Notes: generated by a model from the letters alone, not told the origin. A stretch of DNA of 64,000 nucleotides from Streptomyces cynarae (GCF_025642135.1 NZ_CP106793.1:2029001-2093000), one strand, 5' to 3'; shown: positions 48,414-56,916, counted from the stretch's first letter. Numbers and translations: made by a program.

Positions 48414-49363
48414 AGCAGGGACTCCCTCATGGTGGGAACGGGCTGGCCCGCCCCCGGCTCGGCCGAGGTGGCCGCCGGGGTCAGCCGCATCCTGGTCGAG
48501 CGGGAGAAACGACGCTCGATCATGGACTGCGGCACGCTCAGCACCAGCGTCATGATCAGATACCAGAGGCTGGCCACGATCAGCAGCGGGATCGTCTGGT
48601 AGGTGCGGGCGTAGATCGCCTGTGCGCTCTGCAGCAGGTCGGCGACGCCGAGCACGCTCACCAGCGATGTCTCCTTCAGCATCCCGATCACCTGGTTGCC
48701 GGTGGCCGGAATGATCGTCGGCATGGTCTGCGGGATGATCACATGGCGGAGCTTGGTGAAGGCCGACATGCCCAGGGACTCCGCGGCCTCGTGCTGTCCG
48801 CGAGGAACCGCTGCGAACCCGCCGCGGATGATCTCGGACATGTACGCGGCCTGGTTCAGCGTCAGCCCCACGACGGCCGCGGTCATCGGAGTCATGATCG
48901 CGTTCACGTTCACCGGCGCAGAGATATGGGTGAAGGGGATGCCGATCGACAGGTGCGGGTACAACGCCGCTATGTTGAACCAGAAGATCAACTGCACAAG
49001 CACCGGGGTGCCGCGGAAGAAGGTGATGTAGAGCTGGGCCAGCCCGGAGACGGGCCGCTGGTGCGACATGCGCATCACCGCCAGCACCAGCCCCAGCAGG
49101 GTGCCCAGGGCCATGCTCGCCACCGTGAGAAGGAGCGTGGTCAGCAGGCCGTTGAGGATCGTCTGGGTGGTGAAGTAGCTGAAGACCACCGGCCAGCGAT
49201 AGTTCTCGTTCGTCACCGCCGTCCACACCAGACCGGCGACGATCGCGACCGCCACCACCCAGGCGACGTAGTCACGCGGACGTTTCGGCGTGATCCGCTT
49301 CTTTTCTTCGGCCAGCAGTTCCGGCACCGGTCGGCTCCTGATCGTCGTCTCGATCACATCCAT
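48410..49363 (-). CDS. Polar amino-acid ABC transporter permease
   Basis: The 317-residue protein has a cytoplasmic N-tail, about six spans, and the permease loop [20 protein letters not shown] with the following [25 protein letters not shown] and [19 protein letters not shown] are characteristic of amino-acid permeases. It begins 7 bp after the binding-protein stop and overlaps the ATPase gene. It shares its unusual N-terminal layout with the orphan permease at 9393-10241, so the two systems are paralogous. Confidence 0.92.
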   Translation of the reverse strand: MDVIETTIRSRPVPELLAEEKKRITPKRPRDYVAWVVAVAIVAGLVWTAVTNENYRWPVVFSYFTTQTILNGLLTTLLLTVASMALGTLLGLVLAVMRMSHQRPVSGLAQLYITFFRGTPVLVQLIFWFNIAALYPHLSIGIPFTHISAPVNVNAIMTPMTAAVVGLTLNQAAYMSEIIRGGFAAVPRGQHEAAESLGMSAFTKLRHVIIPQTMPTIIPATGNQVIGMLKETSLVSVLGVADLLQSAQAIYARTYQTIPLLIVASLWYLIMTLVLSVPQSMIERRFSRSTRMRLTPAATSAEPGAGQPVPTMRESLL

Positions 49364-49370
49364 CGGAACC

Positions 49371-50327
49371 TCAGTCCTGCGGGACGGCCATGGCCGCGGT
49401 CTTGATCCCCAGGGTGTTGAAGCCCCAGCGGCCCAGCGCCTCGGCGTACTTGGGACTGTCGATGATCGACTGGATGGCAGCCTGCACCGCCGGGGTCAGC
49501 GGCGAGTCCTTCTTCAGCGCGACGGTCACGGTCTTGGTGGCCACCAGGGGCTGCAGCACGTCGAACGTCTTGGGCTGCTGCGTGGCCGCCCACTGAAGCC
49601 CGGTGAAGTCGTACATCACCGCGTCGATCCGCTTGGAGACCAGCTGGGTCAGAGCATCGTTCACACTGGGCAGGCTCACCGCGGCGATGGCCGGCTTGCC
49701 CTTGCTCGTACAGTCCTGCTTGGACAGCTGAGGCAGCCACTGCAGCTCCGCGGTGCTGCCGGACTGGACACCGACGCGGTGCCCGCACAGCGTGTGGGTG
49801 CCCAGCTTCTGCGGATTCCCGTAGGGGACCGACACTCCGGTACCGGCCTTGAAGTAGTCGACCATGTCGAGCACCTTCAGCCGGTCCTTGGTGGCACCCA
49901 TGGTGGACGCCGTGAAGTCGTACCGGTCGGCCTGCAGGCCCGTGATGATGGTGTCGAACTTGATGTTGTTGATCTGCAGCTTCAACCCGAGCTTCGCCGC
50001 GATCAGCCGGGAGAAGTCCGGGTTGAACCCGATCGGGGTCTTGTTGTCCGACGCCATGAACGAAGTGGGCGGGCTGGTCAGGTCCATGGCCACCGACAGC
50101 GTGCCCCTGGCCTTCACCGCCGCGGGCAGCAGCTTCACCGCCTTCGCATCCGGCTGCACACCCACCGAGATGTCGTCGGTGTGCTCGGCCGACGAACCAG
50201 AACCCCCGCCCTGCGTCGTGCTCTTCGACCCCACGTTCTGCGCGGTGCCGCTCGCCCCGCACGCGGCGAGCGCGAGGGCCAGGGCCGTCGTGACGATCGT
50301 GACGCTCAAGTTTCTGCTGACTCGCAT
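49371..50327 (-). CDS. ABC transporter substrate-binding lipoprotein, polar amino-acid type
   Basis: The ATG at 50327 with AAGGAG gives 318 residues. The signal peptide ends in a lipobox (LALAAC, Cys near residue 22). A Gly/Ser-rich linker precedes the SBP_bac_3 domain: FNPDFSRLIAAKLGLKLQIN, FDTIITGLQADRYDFTASTM, RLKVLDMVDYFKAGTGVSVP. The ligand cannot be named from sequence. Membership in the regulated island suggests it captures the compound degraded by the surrounding enzymes. Confidence 0.92.
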   Translation of the reverse strand: MRVSRNLSVTIVTTALALALAACGASGTAQNVGSKSTTQGGGSGSSAEHTDDISVGVQPDAKAVKLLPAAVKARGTLSVAMDLTSPPTSFMASDNKTPIGFNPDFSRLIAAKLGLKLQINNIKFDTIITGLQADRYDFTASTMGATKDRLKVLDMVDYFKAGTGVSVPYGNPQKLGTHTLCGHRVGVQSGSTAELQWLPQLSKQDCTSKGKPAIAAVSLPSVNDALTQLVSKRIDAVMYDFTGLQWAATQQPKTFDVLQPLVATKTVTVALKKDSPLTPAVQAAIQSIIDSPKYAEALGRWGFNTLGIKTAAMAVPQD

Positions 50328-50682
50328 GGGTTGCTCCTTAATCAAAGGGGAAAGCGCGCTGGGAGCCGCTCGGATCGGGGACCAGCTCAGTGGGATGGGG
50401 GGCGGTTCAGTGGGCGGGCCTGCGGCCCGTCAGTGATGCGGGATGGCGATGGCGGCGAGGTGCGTGCCGGGGCGCAGTATGAAGGCACTCGTTGAGGGAC
50501 GAGGCAGAGCCCGGGCCCGCGGCTGAGGGACGTGCCGAGCGTCCCTTGGCGCCGGCGAAGCTGCTCAGCAGGTAACTTCGCGAGAAACTCGAGGACGATC
50601 GGGTCGCGCGTCCTCTAGGTCACTTCATGACAAAGCGGTCGACAAGCCGGTGCCGAGCGACACTCGTGGGCATGGCCCATGC
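50328..50682. other. Gap between SDR and binding-protein genes
   Basis: The 355 bp hold no gene. A half-site GGTCGACAA (50637-50645) resembles one arm of the island operator, but the other arm is absent. An additional promoter for the transporter genes could lie here; none is clear. Confidence 0.35.
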
Positions 50683-51417
50683 TCAGAAGGCGGTGTACCC
50701 GCCGTCGACGGTCAGGACCGATCCGGTGACGTACGACGACTCCGCCGACGCGAAGAAGAGCACCGCGTCGGCGACTTCTTCGGGGGTGGCGAGGCGGTTG
50801 AGCGGGATCTGGCTCTCGCGCTCGCGGCGGTAGCCCTCGGGGTCGGGCCTGCGCTGGAACGCCGCTTCGATGATCGGGGTGGCGGTCAGGCCCGGAGCGA
50901 CGACGTTGACGCGGATGTTGCGCGGCGCCCATTCGATCGCCGCGCCCTTGGCGAGCATGATGAGGCCCCCCTTGGCGGCGGAGTACAGGACCTGCCCGGC
51001 CATGCCGACCATGCCCAGCCGTGAACTGACGCAGACGAACGATCCCCCCGTCTCGGGCATCAGCGACGCGAAGTGCTTCATCACCAGGAACGCGCTGAGC
51101 AGGTTGCTCTCCAGCACGTTCTTCGCGTCGTCGCAGGCCATCTCGGTGAGCGGACTGACCGCCTGCAGGCCGTGGTTGAGGACGACGGCGTCGACGGTGC
51201 CGAAGGACTCGGCGGCCTGCTTGGCCAGGCTCTCGACGAACGCCTCGTCGTTGAGGTCTCCGGGAACGTACAGGTCGTCGGGCTGGGCGCTGTCGAGCCG
51301 CTCCCTGCGGCCGGTGAGCAGCAGTCGCGCGCCCTCGCGGCGGAAGTGGGAACTCACAGCTTCCCCGATGCCACTGCTGGCGCCTGTCACCAGGGCCGTG
51401 ACGTTGTTGAGTCTCAT
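50683..51417 (-). CDS. Short-chain dehydrogenase/reductase
   Basis: The ATG at 51417 with AAAGGAG gives 244 residues. TALVTGASSGIGEAVSSHFR is the cofactor glycine motif and VVLNHGLQAVSPL the NNAG-equivalent. FVCVSSRLGMVG holds the catalytic Ser and VLYSAAKGGLIMLAKGAA the Tyr-Lys pair (YSAAK). The C-terminus ATPEEVADAVLFFASAESSY is classical. It reduces or oxidises an unknown hydroxyl/keto group. A decayed relative of its C-terminus lies at 57046-57227. Confidence 0.9.
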   Translation of the reverse strand: MRLNNVTALVTGASSGIGEAVSSHFRREGARLLLTGRRERLDSAQPDDLYVPGDLNDEAFVESLAKQAAESFGTVDAVVLNHGLQAVSPLTEMACDDAKNVLESNLLSAFLVMKHFASLMPETGGSFVCVSSRLGMVGMAGQVLYSAAKGGLIMLAKGAAIEWAPRNIRVNVVAPGLTATPIIEAAFQRRPDPEGYRRERESQIPLNRLATPEEVADAVLFFASAESSYVTGSVLTVDGGYTAF

Positions 51418-51490
51418 GTCAGGCACTCCTTTGCGGGGGATGTCGGTCGGGTCGCGGGTTCGGGTACGAGGGTCCCGTCCCCGGCGCCGG

Positions 51491-52597
51491 TCAGTTGAGG
51501 AACCCGCGGGCGTCGACCGGCCACCGCTCCAGCGACGTGCCCGTGCTGTCGGTGACGATCAGTTCCTCGAAACCGAGGACGACTGGGCACACGTGGTTCG
51601 GCACCACGGGTACGACGGTGCCGACGCTGGGGCGGAACTCGCCGTCCGGCAGCGGGAGGAACCCGTGGTACTCGTTGACCTTGGACAGGACCGCCTTCGT
51701 GCCGGCGATGCCGCCGTAGCCGATCTCGGGGCTTCCTTCTTTGCTGAGGGCCTTGTTGCCCACATCGACGATGACCTGGTGGGGGACCCAGTCGCTGACC
51801 ACGGTGCCGGCGACGAACAGCGCGATCTGGTCCTCCGTGCACGAGCCCAGCCGGGCGTTGTTCAGATCGCCGAAGACGTACTCGCCAGGGCGGATCTCGG
51901 TGATCACGCCGCTCGTGGAGAACTCGAGGGTCGGAGTGGAGCCGGCGCTGACCACCTCAGCGGTGACCCCGACACCTTCGAGGCTGCGTACCGCGGTGGT
52001 GAGCGCGGCCTCCTGGTCCTGCGCGGCGCGCCCGCGAAGGTCCCGGCCGGCACCGCCGTGCCCCGGATAGGTGAAGACACCCACCGGCACCAGGCCCCGC
52101 TTGCGGGCGGCGAGCGCGAGATCGCCCGCAGCCTCGGGCGGCGCCCCGGAACGACGGGCGCCGCAGTCGACCTCGATCACGACCTGCAGCCGGTCCGGTT
52201 CGTCTCCCATCGCGTCGGCGAGGGCCTCGATCGCCGCGACGTTGTCGGCGCCGACCCGCAGCCGGGCGGACTCGGCGAGCCGGCGGATCCGGGGCTTCTT
52301 CGTTCCCGCGACCCAGATCGGGTAGGCGAGGAAGATGTCGTCGAACCCGGCCGCGGCGAAGACCTCGGCCTCACCGACGTTGCCCGCGGTGATCCCGACC
52401 GCGCCGGCTTCGATCTGGCGTCGCCCGATCTCCACGCACTTGTGCGTCTTGACGTGCGGCCTGACCTTGAGGTTGTGCTGGTCGGCGAAGCCCTGCACGC
52501 GGTCGATGTTGCCCTGCATGACGTCGACCAGCACGATCGGCGCGGGGGTGTCGATCCGCTCGGCGAGAGCGTCGAGTGCTCGTTGCAGCCGGTTCAC
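51491..52597 (-). CDS. DSD1-family PLP enzyme (D-threonine aldolase/D-serine dehydratase-like)
   Basis: The GTG at 52597 with AAGGAGG gives 368 residues. The alanine-racemase-type N-terminal barrel has the PLP lysine in KVRPHVKTHKCVEIGRRQIE, then GITAGNVGEAEVFAAAGFDD and DDIFLAYPIW. The C-terminal domain contains the metal-site pattern VVPNHVCPVV and FEFSTSG-like LEFSTSGVITEIRPGEYVFG, as in D-threonine aldolases and eukaryote-type D-serine dehydratases. It would cleave or dehydrate a D-beta-hydroxy amino acid. Dehydration yields an enamine, a natural substrate for the RidA encoded upstream in the same unit. Confidence 0.88.
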   Translation of the reverse strand: MNRLQRALDALAERIDTPAPIVLVDVMQGNIDRVQGFADQHNLKVRPHVKTHKCVEIGRRQIEAGAVGITAGNVGEAEVFAAAGFDDIFLAYPIWVAGTKKPRIRRLAESARLRVGADNVAAIEALADAMGDEPDRLQVVIEVDCGARRSGAPPEAAGDLALAARKRGLVPVGVFTYPGHGGAGRDLRGRAAQDQEAALTTAVRSLEGVGVTAEVVSAGSTPTLEFSTSGVITEIRPGEYVFGDLNNARLGSCTEDQIALFVAGTVVSDWVPHQVIVDVGNKALSKEGSPEIGYGGIAGTKAVLSKVNEYHGFLPLPDGEFRPSVGTVVPVVPNHVCPVVLGFEELIVTDSTGTSLERWPVDARGFLN

Positions 52598-52721
52598 GCT
52601 GCCCTCCTTGTGGTTCTGCCTGGGAATGATCGAGGGGCGCGGGTGCTGACTCCCCCTGGATGCCGAATGTGTGCGGTCCGCGATATCGCGCGCTTGCGTA
52701 CACCGCCGCCGTCGGCCCGGC

Positions 52722-53023
52722 CTACACCGCGGTGCAGACCATCTGGATCTCGACAGGGGTGTTGAGCGGCAGCCCGGCGACACCTATCGCGGTGCGGGCG
52801 TGCCGTCCGTTCTCGCCCAGCACCTGAATGAGCAGTTCACTGGCCGCGTTGGCGACGTTCGACTGCTGACCGAAGTCCGGCGTGCTGGCCACGAAGACCA
52901 GCATCTGCACGATCCGGACCCGGTCCAGGTCGCCCACCGCCTGCACAGCGGCGGCAAGGCAGTTGAGCGCGGCATGGCGTGCGAGCTCCTGCGCGGTCTC
53001 CAGCCCCACGTCCCGGCCGACGG
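52722..53023 (-). repeat. Near-identical inverted repeat, copy A (3' half of rid copy 1)
   Basis: Read on the minus strand, this roughly 300-bp segment differs from 56615-56916 at only about a dozen positions by eye. Similarity drops sharply upstream of CGGCCGGGACGTGG. Confidence 0.85.
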
Positions 53024-53207
53024 TGCCCTGTCGGAGCAACCAACCGTCCCTGTAGGGCAGTTGGCCCGAAATGTAGATGCTGGAGCCCACCGTCCGGTGA
53101 TGCACGTAGTACGGGTTGTCACGGAGCTCGGGAAGGTCCAGACCCAAGGCGTGGAGCCGATCGGAAGCCGAGCCGGTGCTCGCTACCGAAGTCACGGACT
53201 GGCTCAT
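52722..53207 (-). CDS. RidA family protein (copy 1)
   Basis: The 161-residue protein has a 30-residue N-terminal extension and a YjgF/RidA domain (VGSSIYISGQLPYRDG, ARHAALNCLAAAVQAVGDLD, RIVQMLVFVASTPDF). The catalytic Arg is in GRHARTAIGVAGLPLNTPVE. It hydrolyses reactive enamines/imines to keto acids. It is the first gene of the leftward unit, 150 bp downstream of a promoter with an operator. Its 3' 300 bp are almost identical to copy 2 at 56404-56916, while the N-terminal halves differ. Confidence 0.9.
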   Translation of the reverse strand: MSQSVTSVASTGSASDRLHALGLDLPELRDNPYYVHHRTVGSSIYISGQLPYRDGWLLRQGTVGRDVGLETAQELARHAALNCLAAAVQAVGDLDRVRIVQMLVFVASTPDFGQQSNVANAASELLIQVLGENGRHARTAIGVAGLPLNTPVEIQMVCTAV

Positions 53208-53358
53208 CCCGCCACCGCCGCGGACGGCGCAGGGAACAAACCCTCGCGGTGGGCCACGAGAACCCGCTTCTCATGAATCTTGATCATCTGCACTCGGCTC
53301 TCCTCTCGAGTAACAGTGGCGACAAAGCGCCTTATGGTGGCTTAAAACCGCCAACGTA

Positions 53359-53401
53359 TTGTCGTTTGTCGACCATATGGGCGCCCGTCGAGCACTGTCA
53401 A
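53359..53401 (-). promoter_or_regulatory. Promoter and operator of the leftward catabolic unit
   Basis: On the minus strand, TTGACA (53401-53396) and TATGGT (53377-53372) are separated by 18 bp. The operator ATGGTCGACAAACGACAAT (53377-53359) begins in the -10 hexamer. Binding of the GntR regulator there would block RNA polymerase. It drives the rid copy 1 unit. Confidence 0.7.
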
Positions 53402-53576
53402 TACAAACTTCAGTCTCGAGTACGACCTCGGAACACCATGTGGGGCTGCACCTGCCGTCGCTGGAAGCGACGGTCGACGGCGGGACCTGGCTCACCGGTT
53501 TCATCCGCTTCGGCATGGACGGCCATGGGCGTGGCCGGCCTCACCAAGCGGCCGAAGACGGCGTATGAGCACGCGC

Positions 53577-54050
53577 GGGAGCTCCGGGACGGCTACGAGT
53601 ACCGCGAGTACTCCGACATGGTGTTCGGCCTGTTCAAGATCCTCAGCTACGACTTCAGTCGATTCCGCGACTTGGACGACCAGCGGTTCCGGGGCCACTG
53701 ATGCCCGGTGTCGAGACGGGCACGTACGGCGCGGTGGATGCGGCGTTCGCTGAGTACGGGCGGATCGCCAAGACTGAGCACCTGTTACGGGTGGTCGACC
53801 CGGTGGCCGACACCTACCGGCGGCAGATGAACCGGCAGTTCCCCGTGCAGGAATCGAGGTACAAGCCGGCCCGGGACGTGTGCCACGGCAAACGCGGCAC
53901 CATCCACCAGGCGTACCGCGACGGCATGGAGGGCCGGCTCGGCGCGCTCGGCCTGGTCCTCAACGCCATGGTGCTGTGAACCACGAAGTACATCAACGCC
54001 GCCGTTGCCCGGCTGAACGGCGAGGGCCATGAGCTGCGAGGAGGACACCG
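53577..54050 (+). pseudogene. Decayed Tn3-family transposase, C-terminal part
   Basis: EYREYSDMVFGLFKILSYDF with DLDDQRF, then in a shifted frame EYGRIAKTEHLLRVVDPVAD, ARDVCHGKRGTIHQAYRDGM and GALGLVLNAMV, then after a stop TTKYINAAVARLNGEGHE. These match successive blocks of the C-terminal domain of Tn3-type transposases. There is a stop/frameshift at about 53700, a nonsense codon (TGA for Trp) at 53977, and no N-terminal part. The element is dead, and no 38-bp Tn3-type inverted repeats were found. Confidence 0.7.
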
Positions 54051-54059
54051 CGCGGTTGT

Positions 54060-54302
54060 CTGGCCGCCCGGCTCGGCGACGGTCTCAAGGCCATCCCCGG
54101 CACCGAACTCCTCAGCAGCCCGCAGGCCAACATCCTCTTCTGCCGCCTGCCCCAGCAGGCAACCGAAGGGCTTCTCGCGGAGGGCTACACCTTCTACCAC
54201 GACCGCTGGGCGCCGGGCATCGTCCGCCTCGTCACCTCCTTCTCTCACACCCCCGAAGACATCGACCAGCTCCTGGACGCGGTCCGCCGCCACACCCGCT
54301 GA
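54060..54302 (+). pseudogene. C-terminal stump of an L-threonine aldolase-like gene
   Basis: Directly after the transposase remains, a frame reads LAARLGDGLKAIPGTELLSS, PQANILFCRLPQQATEGLLA, then APGIVRLVTSFSHTPEDIDQ and a stop. This is the C-terminal domain of low-specificity threonine aldolase/beta-eliminating lyase proteins. The PLP-binding part is missing. The joint with the transposon relic suggests deletion mediated by the element. A former beta-hydroxy-amino-acid enzyme beside a D-threonine aldolase-like gene is suggestive of the cluster's substrate. Confidence 0.6.
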
Positions 54303-54709
54303 CCACCGGCCGGAACCGGCCAGGCGGCTTGCTCAGCGCGCGGCAGCCGCGGCTCCGGCCGCGCCAGGAACCTCGCAAGAGCACCGGCGTTTGCCCTGCA
54401 GGCCCGTGGTGACGAACCTGGCAGCGGCGTAGCGTGGCGGTAATGGGCCCGTTCACGGCCGGAAGAACACCGCCGGCCTTCGGGCGGATCCGGCAGAACA
54501 ACGACCATGACGCGTAGGAAACCAGCCGACGCACAGCGGGGGCCCTCTACCCGCCTCCCCGTGCCGGCGGTCGGCAACCGGCAACCCTCACTCAAGATCC
54601 GCTACAAGATCGTGTGGAGAGTGCGAGCTTGATCCTCGACGTTTCGGCATGGGCGTGCGACATCACGGTGGCGAGCGGGCCTGCACGCTTCACGCACGTC
54701 GGCATGGCC
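54303..54709. other. Region without supported gene between relics and the GntR gene
   Basis: About 400 bp. Only short shadow frames occur. A few overlapping low-quality frames have no family character. It probably represents decayed sequence downstream of the regulator. Confidence 0.35.
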
Positions 54710-55396
54710 TCAAGCGTGCCGGGGCGCGCCTTCCCCTGGATCTGCCGTTCGGGCCCCCAGCCCCATGGGGAAATGGGCAGCCAGTTCCTGGCGGAACGCG
54801 TCCGTGTCGCCTTCCAGGGCGACTGCGGCCAACCGCTCGTGCTCGACGACCAATTGGTGCGGGTCGTCGCTGTAGGTGCGGTGATCGACGCTGAGGTGGA
54901 GGCGCAGCTTGGTCTCCCAGCCGTTCCAGAGACTCTGCAGCACGCCGTGCCCCGAGAGATCGTAGAAGAGCCGGTGGAAGCGAAGGTGCGCGTCGATGCT
55001 GGCCGGGATGTCGTCCTTCTCCATTGCCCGGCGGAGGTCCTCGACGGTTTGCAGCAACTGGGGCCGCGCAGGACCGCGCAGTGCTTCGGCCGAGAGCTCG
55101 GCGGCGTACGGCTCGACACGTAGCCGAACCGAGTCGATCTCGGCGACTTCACGAGCGCTCACCTCTACGACGAACGCACCACGGTAGGGGATCTTTACGA
55201 CGAGCCCTTCCTCCTCCAGCTTGGTCAACGCCTCGCGCAGCGGAGACCGGCTGATGCCGAGATCAGCGGCAATGTGCGCCTCACGCAGCTGGCCACCAGG
55301 AGGCACGGTCCCATCAAGGATGGCGGCACGCAGTGTGCGGTAGACGCCTTCCGGCGTCGTCGTCCGCTGCTCCTGCCACTCGAACTTGTGGTCCAC
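54710..55396 (-). CDS. GntR-family (FCD/FadR subgroup) regulator of the catabolic island
   Basis: The GTG at 55396 with GAGGGAG gives 228 residues. A longer frame upstream would run through the operator and is less likely. The N-terminal winged helix is GVYRTLRAAILDGTVPPGGQ, then ADLGISRSPLREALTKLEEE and LVVKIPYRGAFV. The FCD effector domain contains ASIDAHLRFHRLFYDLSG and VVEHERLAAVALEGD, with spaced Asp/His residues that bind metal in this subgroup. A palindrome sits on its own -10 element. It is located between the two divergent catabolic units and is their probable repressor. Confidence 0.88.
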   Translation of the reverse strand: MDHKFEWQEQRTTTPEGVYRTLRAAILDGTVPPGGQLREAHIAADLGISRSPLREALTKLEEEGLVVKIPYRGAFVVEVSAREVAEIDSVRLRVEPYAAELSAEALRGPARPQLLQTVEDLRRAMEKDDIPASIDAHLRFHRLFYDLSGHGVLQSLWNGWETKLRLHLSVDHRTYSDDPHQLVVEHERLAAVALEGDTDAFRQELAAHFPMGLGARTADPGEGAPRHA

Positions 55397-55427
55397 CCCG
55401 TCGCTCCCTCGACTCTTGGTCGACCCT

Positions 55428-55447
55428 GTGGTCGTTTGTCGACTATA
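55428..55447 (-). promoter_or_regulatory. Operator on the GntR gene promoter
   Basis: On the minus strand the -10-like TATAGT (55447-55442) runs into ATAGTCGACAAACGACCAC (55446-55428), the same palindrome found at the other two promoters. It lies about 32 bp before the regulator's start and suggests autorepression. No good -35 is visible. Confidence 0.65.
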
Positions 55448-55604
55448 ACTCTGCGGGTTCTGTATCCACACCTCAGGCCGGTTGTCCGACCCGGAGCTCA
55501 CTGAACTCACAGCGGTGCCACCATCCGGCTGACCCGGTGGATCACCTCATTCATCCGGAAGTAGAAACAGCGCCGGTTCTGTCCGAGGTACACCTCTCCC
55601 GCTG

Positions 55605-55634
55605 TTGACAGCCGAGACCTAGTTGGTCGACAAT
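55605..55634 (+). promoter_or_regulatory. Promoter of the rightward catabolic unit
   Basis: TTGACA (55605-55610) and GACAAT (55629-55634) with an 18-bp spacer. The -10 lies inside operator 1. It would drive the HAD-rid-oxidase genes. Confidence 0.6.
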
Positions 55635-55641
55635 CGACCAA
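55623..55641. promoter_or_regulatory. GntR operator 1, perfect palindrome
   Basis: TTGGTCGACAATCGACCAA has perfect 8-bp arms around a 3-nt centre. It overlaps the -10 of the rightward promoter. Confidence 0.8.
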
Positions 55642-55645
55642 CCGA

Positions 55646-55664
55646 ATGGTCGACAATCGACCAT
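55646..55664. promoter_or_regulatory. GntR operator 2, perfect palindrome
   Basis: ATGGTCGACAATCGACCAT repeats operator 1 with centres 23 bp apart, about two helical turns, so cooperative binding by two dimers is possible. It ends 36 bp before the HAD start codon. Confidence 0.8.
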
Positions 55665-55699
55665 TTCACTGCTGCTCCACTGAAGCACTAGGAGGACCA

Positions 55700-56380
55700 A
55701 TGGGATTCGACGTCAAGCCGAAGTTCGTCACGTTCGACATGAACGGGACGCTGATCAAGTTCAGCATCAACGACGCGATGCGTGAGGTCCTGGGCGACCG
55801 ACTGCCGCCCGAGGTCGCCGATGACTACCTGCGGATCTGCAAGGCGTACCGGATCGACGAGTGCACGGGTGCGTACCAGCCGTTCCACCAGGTCGTCGCC
55901 CATTCCATGGAACGCGCCTCCCGCAGCGTCGGTGTCGAGTATCGCGAGGACGACGCGCGGGCGGTGTACGAGATCATCCCCACCTGGGGGCCGTACCCCG
56001 GTGTCACCGAGGCGCTGAACCGCCTGGGCGAGGCTGTCCCGCTGGTCATCATCACCAACAGCGACACCGCGCACGCCGTGCGCCTCGCGGAGAACCTCAA
56101 GGCCCCGTTCGAGGTCGTCATCAGCGCCGAGGAGATGGGCGTCTACAAGCCACGGCTCCGCGCCTTCGAGTACTTGTTCGACAAGCTCGGCGTGACGCCC
56201 GACGAACTCGTGCACGTCTCCGCGAGCCCGATGTACGACCATCGCTCCGCGGCCATCATGGGCATCGAGAACAAGGTGTACGTCGACCGCGGCTGGGAGC
56301 ACGACGAGCACTGGCTCGGCTACGAGCGGATCACTGACATCGCCGACCTCCCGGTCCTCTTCGGCCTGCCGCGCCCCTGA
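55700..56380 (+). CDS. Haloacid dehalogenase type II-like HAD hydrolase
   Basis: The ATG at 55700 with AGGAGG gives 226 residues. The nucleophile motif is VTFDMNGTLIKFS, the cap region follows, then IITNSDTAHAVRLAENL (motif II), AEEMGVYKPRLRAFEYLFDK (Lys of motif III) and HVSASPMYDHRSAAIMG (motif IV). This is the layout of L-2-haloacid dehalogenases. The protein could be a dehalogenase or a phosphatase; the residues that discriminate between the two were not compared. It is the first gene behind the double operator. Confidence 0.85.
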   Translation: MGFDVKPKFVTFDMNGTLIKFSINDAMREVLGDRLPPEVADDYLRICKAYRIDECTGAYQPFHQVVAHSMERASRSVGVEYREDDARAVYEIIPTWGPYPGVTEALNRLGEAVPLVIITNSDTAHAVRLAENLKAPFEVVISAEEMGVYKPRLRAFEYLFDKLGVTPDELVHVSASPMYDHRSAAIMGIENKVYVDRGWEHDEHWLGYERITDIADLPVLFGLPRP

Positions 56381-56403
56381 CGCCCGAGCGGAGAACTGAG
56401 AAA

Positions 56404-56916
56404 ATGAATCCGCAGCAAGGCGGTGGCGGCGGGAGTCTGCCCCTGCCTCAATCCGTCAAGGGCCGCTCGGCTTCAGAAAGGCTCCAGACCCTCGGACTGG
56501 AGCTACCCGCCCTGGCCGGCAGCACGTACCTCGTGCCCCACCGGACGGTGGGCTCCACCATCCACCTCTCCGGCCAACTCCCGTTCAAGGACGGCGAGCT
56601 ACTGGGCCAGGGCGTTGTCGGCCGGGACGTGGAGCTGGAGACCGCGCAGGAGCTCGCACGCCATGCCGCGCTCAACTGCCTTGCCGCCGCTGTGCAGGCG
56701 GTGGGCGACCTGGACCGGGTCCGGATCGTGCAGATGCTGGTCTTCGTGGCCAGCACGCCGGACTTCGGTCAGCAGTCGAACGTCGCCAACGCGGCCAGTG
56801 AACTGCTCATCGAGGTACTGGGCGAGAACGGACGGCACGCCCGCACCGCGATCGGTGTCGCCGGGCTGCCGCTCAACACCCCTGTCGAGATCCAGGTGAT
56901 CTGCACGGCTGTGTAG
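56404..56916 (+). CDS. RidA family protein (copy 2)
   Basis: The 170-residue protein has a Gly-rich N-terminal extension (MNPQQGGGGGSLPLPQSVKG) and a RidA domain (VGSTIHLSGQLPFKDG, RIVQMLVFVASTPDF) with the catalytic Arg in GRHARTAIGVAGLPLNTPVE. It is 23 bp downstream of the HAD gene and presumably co-transcribed with it. The C-terminal 100 residues are nearly the same as in copy 1, whereas the first 65 are clearly divergent. Its partner imine source is probably one of the two FAD oxidases downstream. Confidence 0.9.
   Translation: MNPQQGGGGGSLPLPQSVKGRSASERLQTLGLELPALAGSTYLVPHRTVGSTIHLSGQLPFKDGELLGQGVVGRDVELETAQELARHAALNCLAAAVQAVGDLDRVRIVQMLVFVASTPDFGQQSNVANAASELLIEVLGENGRHARTAIGVAGLPLNTPVEIQVICTAV
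56615..56916 (+). repeat. Near-identical inverted repeat, copy B (3' half of rid copy 2)
   Basis: Pairs with 52722-53023 in opposite orientation. The two copies frame the transposase relic, the regulator and both promoters. Confidence 0.85.

Noticed and set aside
47646..49226. 526-codon frame that would fuse the ABC ATPase to upstream sequence
   Set aside because: The upstream half is a shadow of the permease gene. The ATPase has its own GTG overlapping the permease stop.
50636..50652. Fifth GntR operator upstream of the ABC genes
   Set aside because: Only one arm (GGTCGACAA) is present and the second arm does not match.
53814..54293. Minus-strand frame of 159 codons opposite the Tn3 relic
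   Set aside because: The plus strand has recognisable transposase and aldolase blocks. The minus frame has none.
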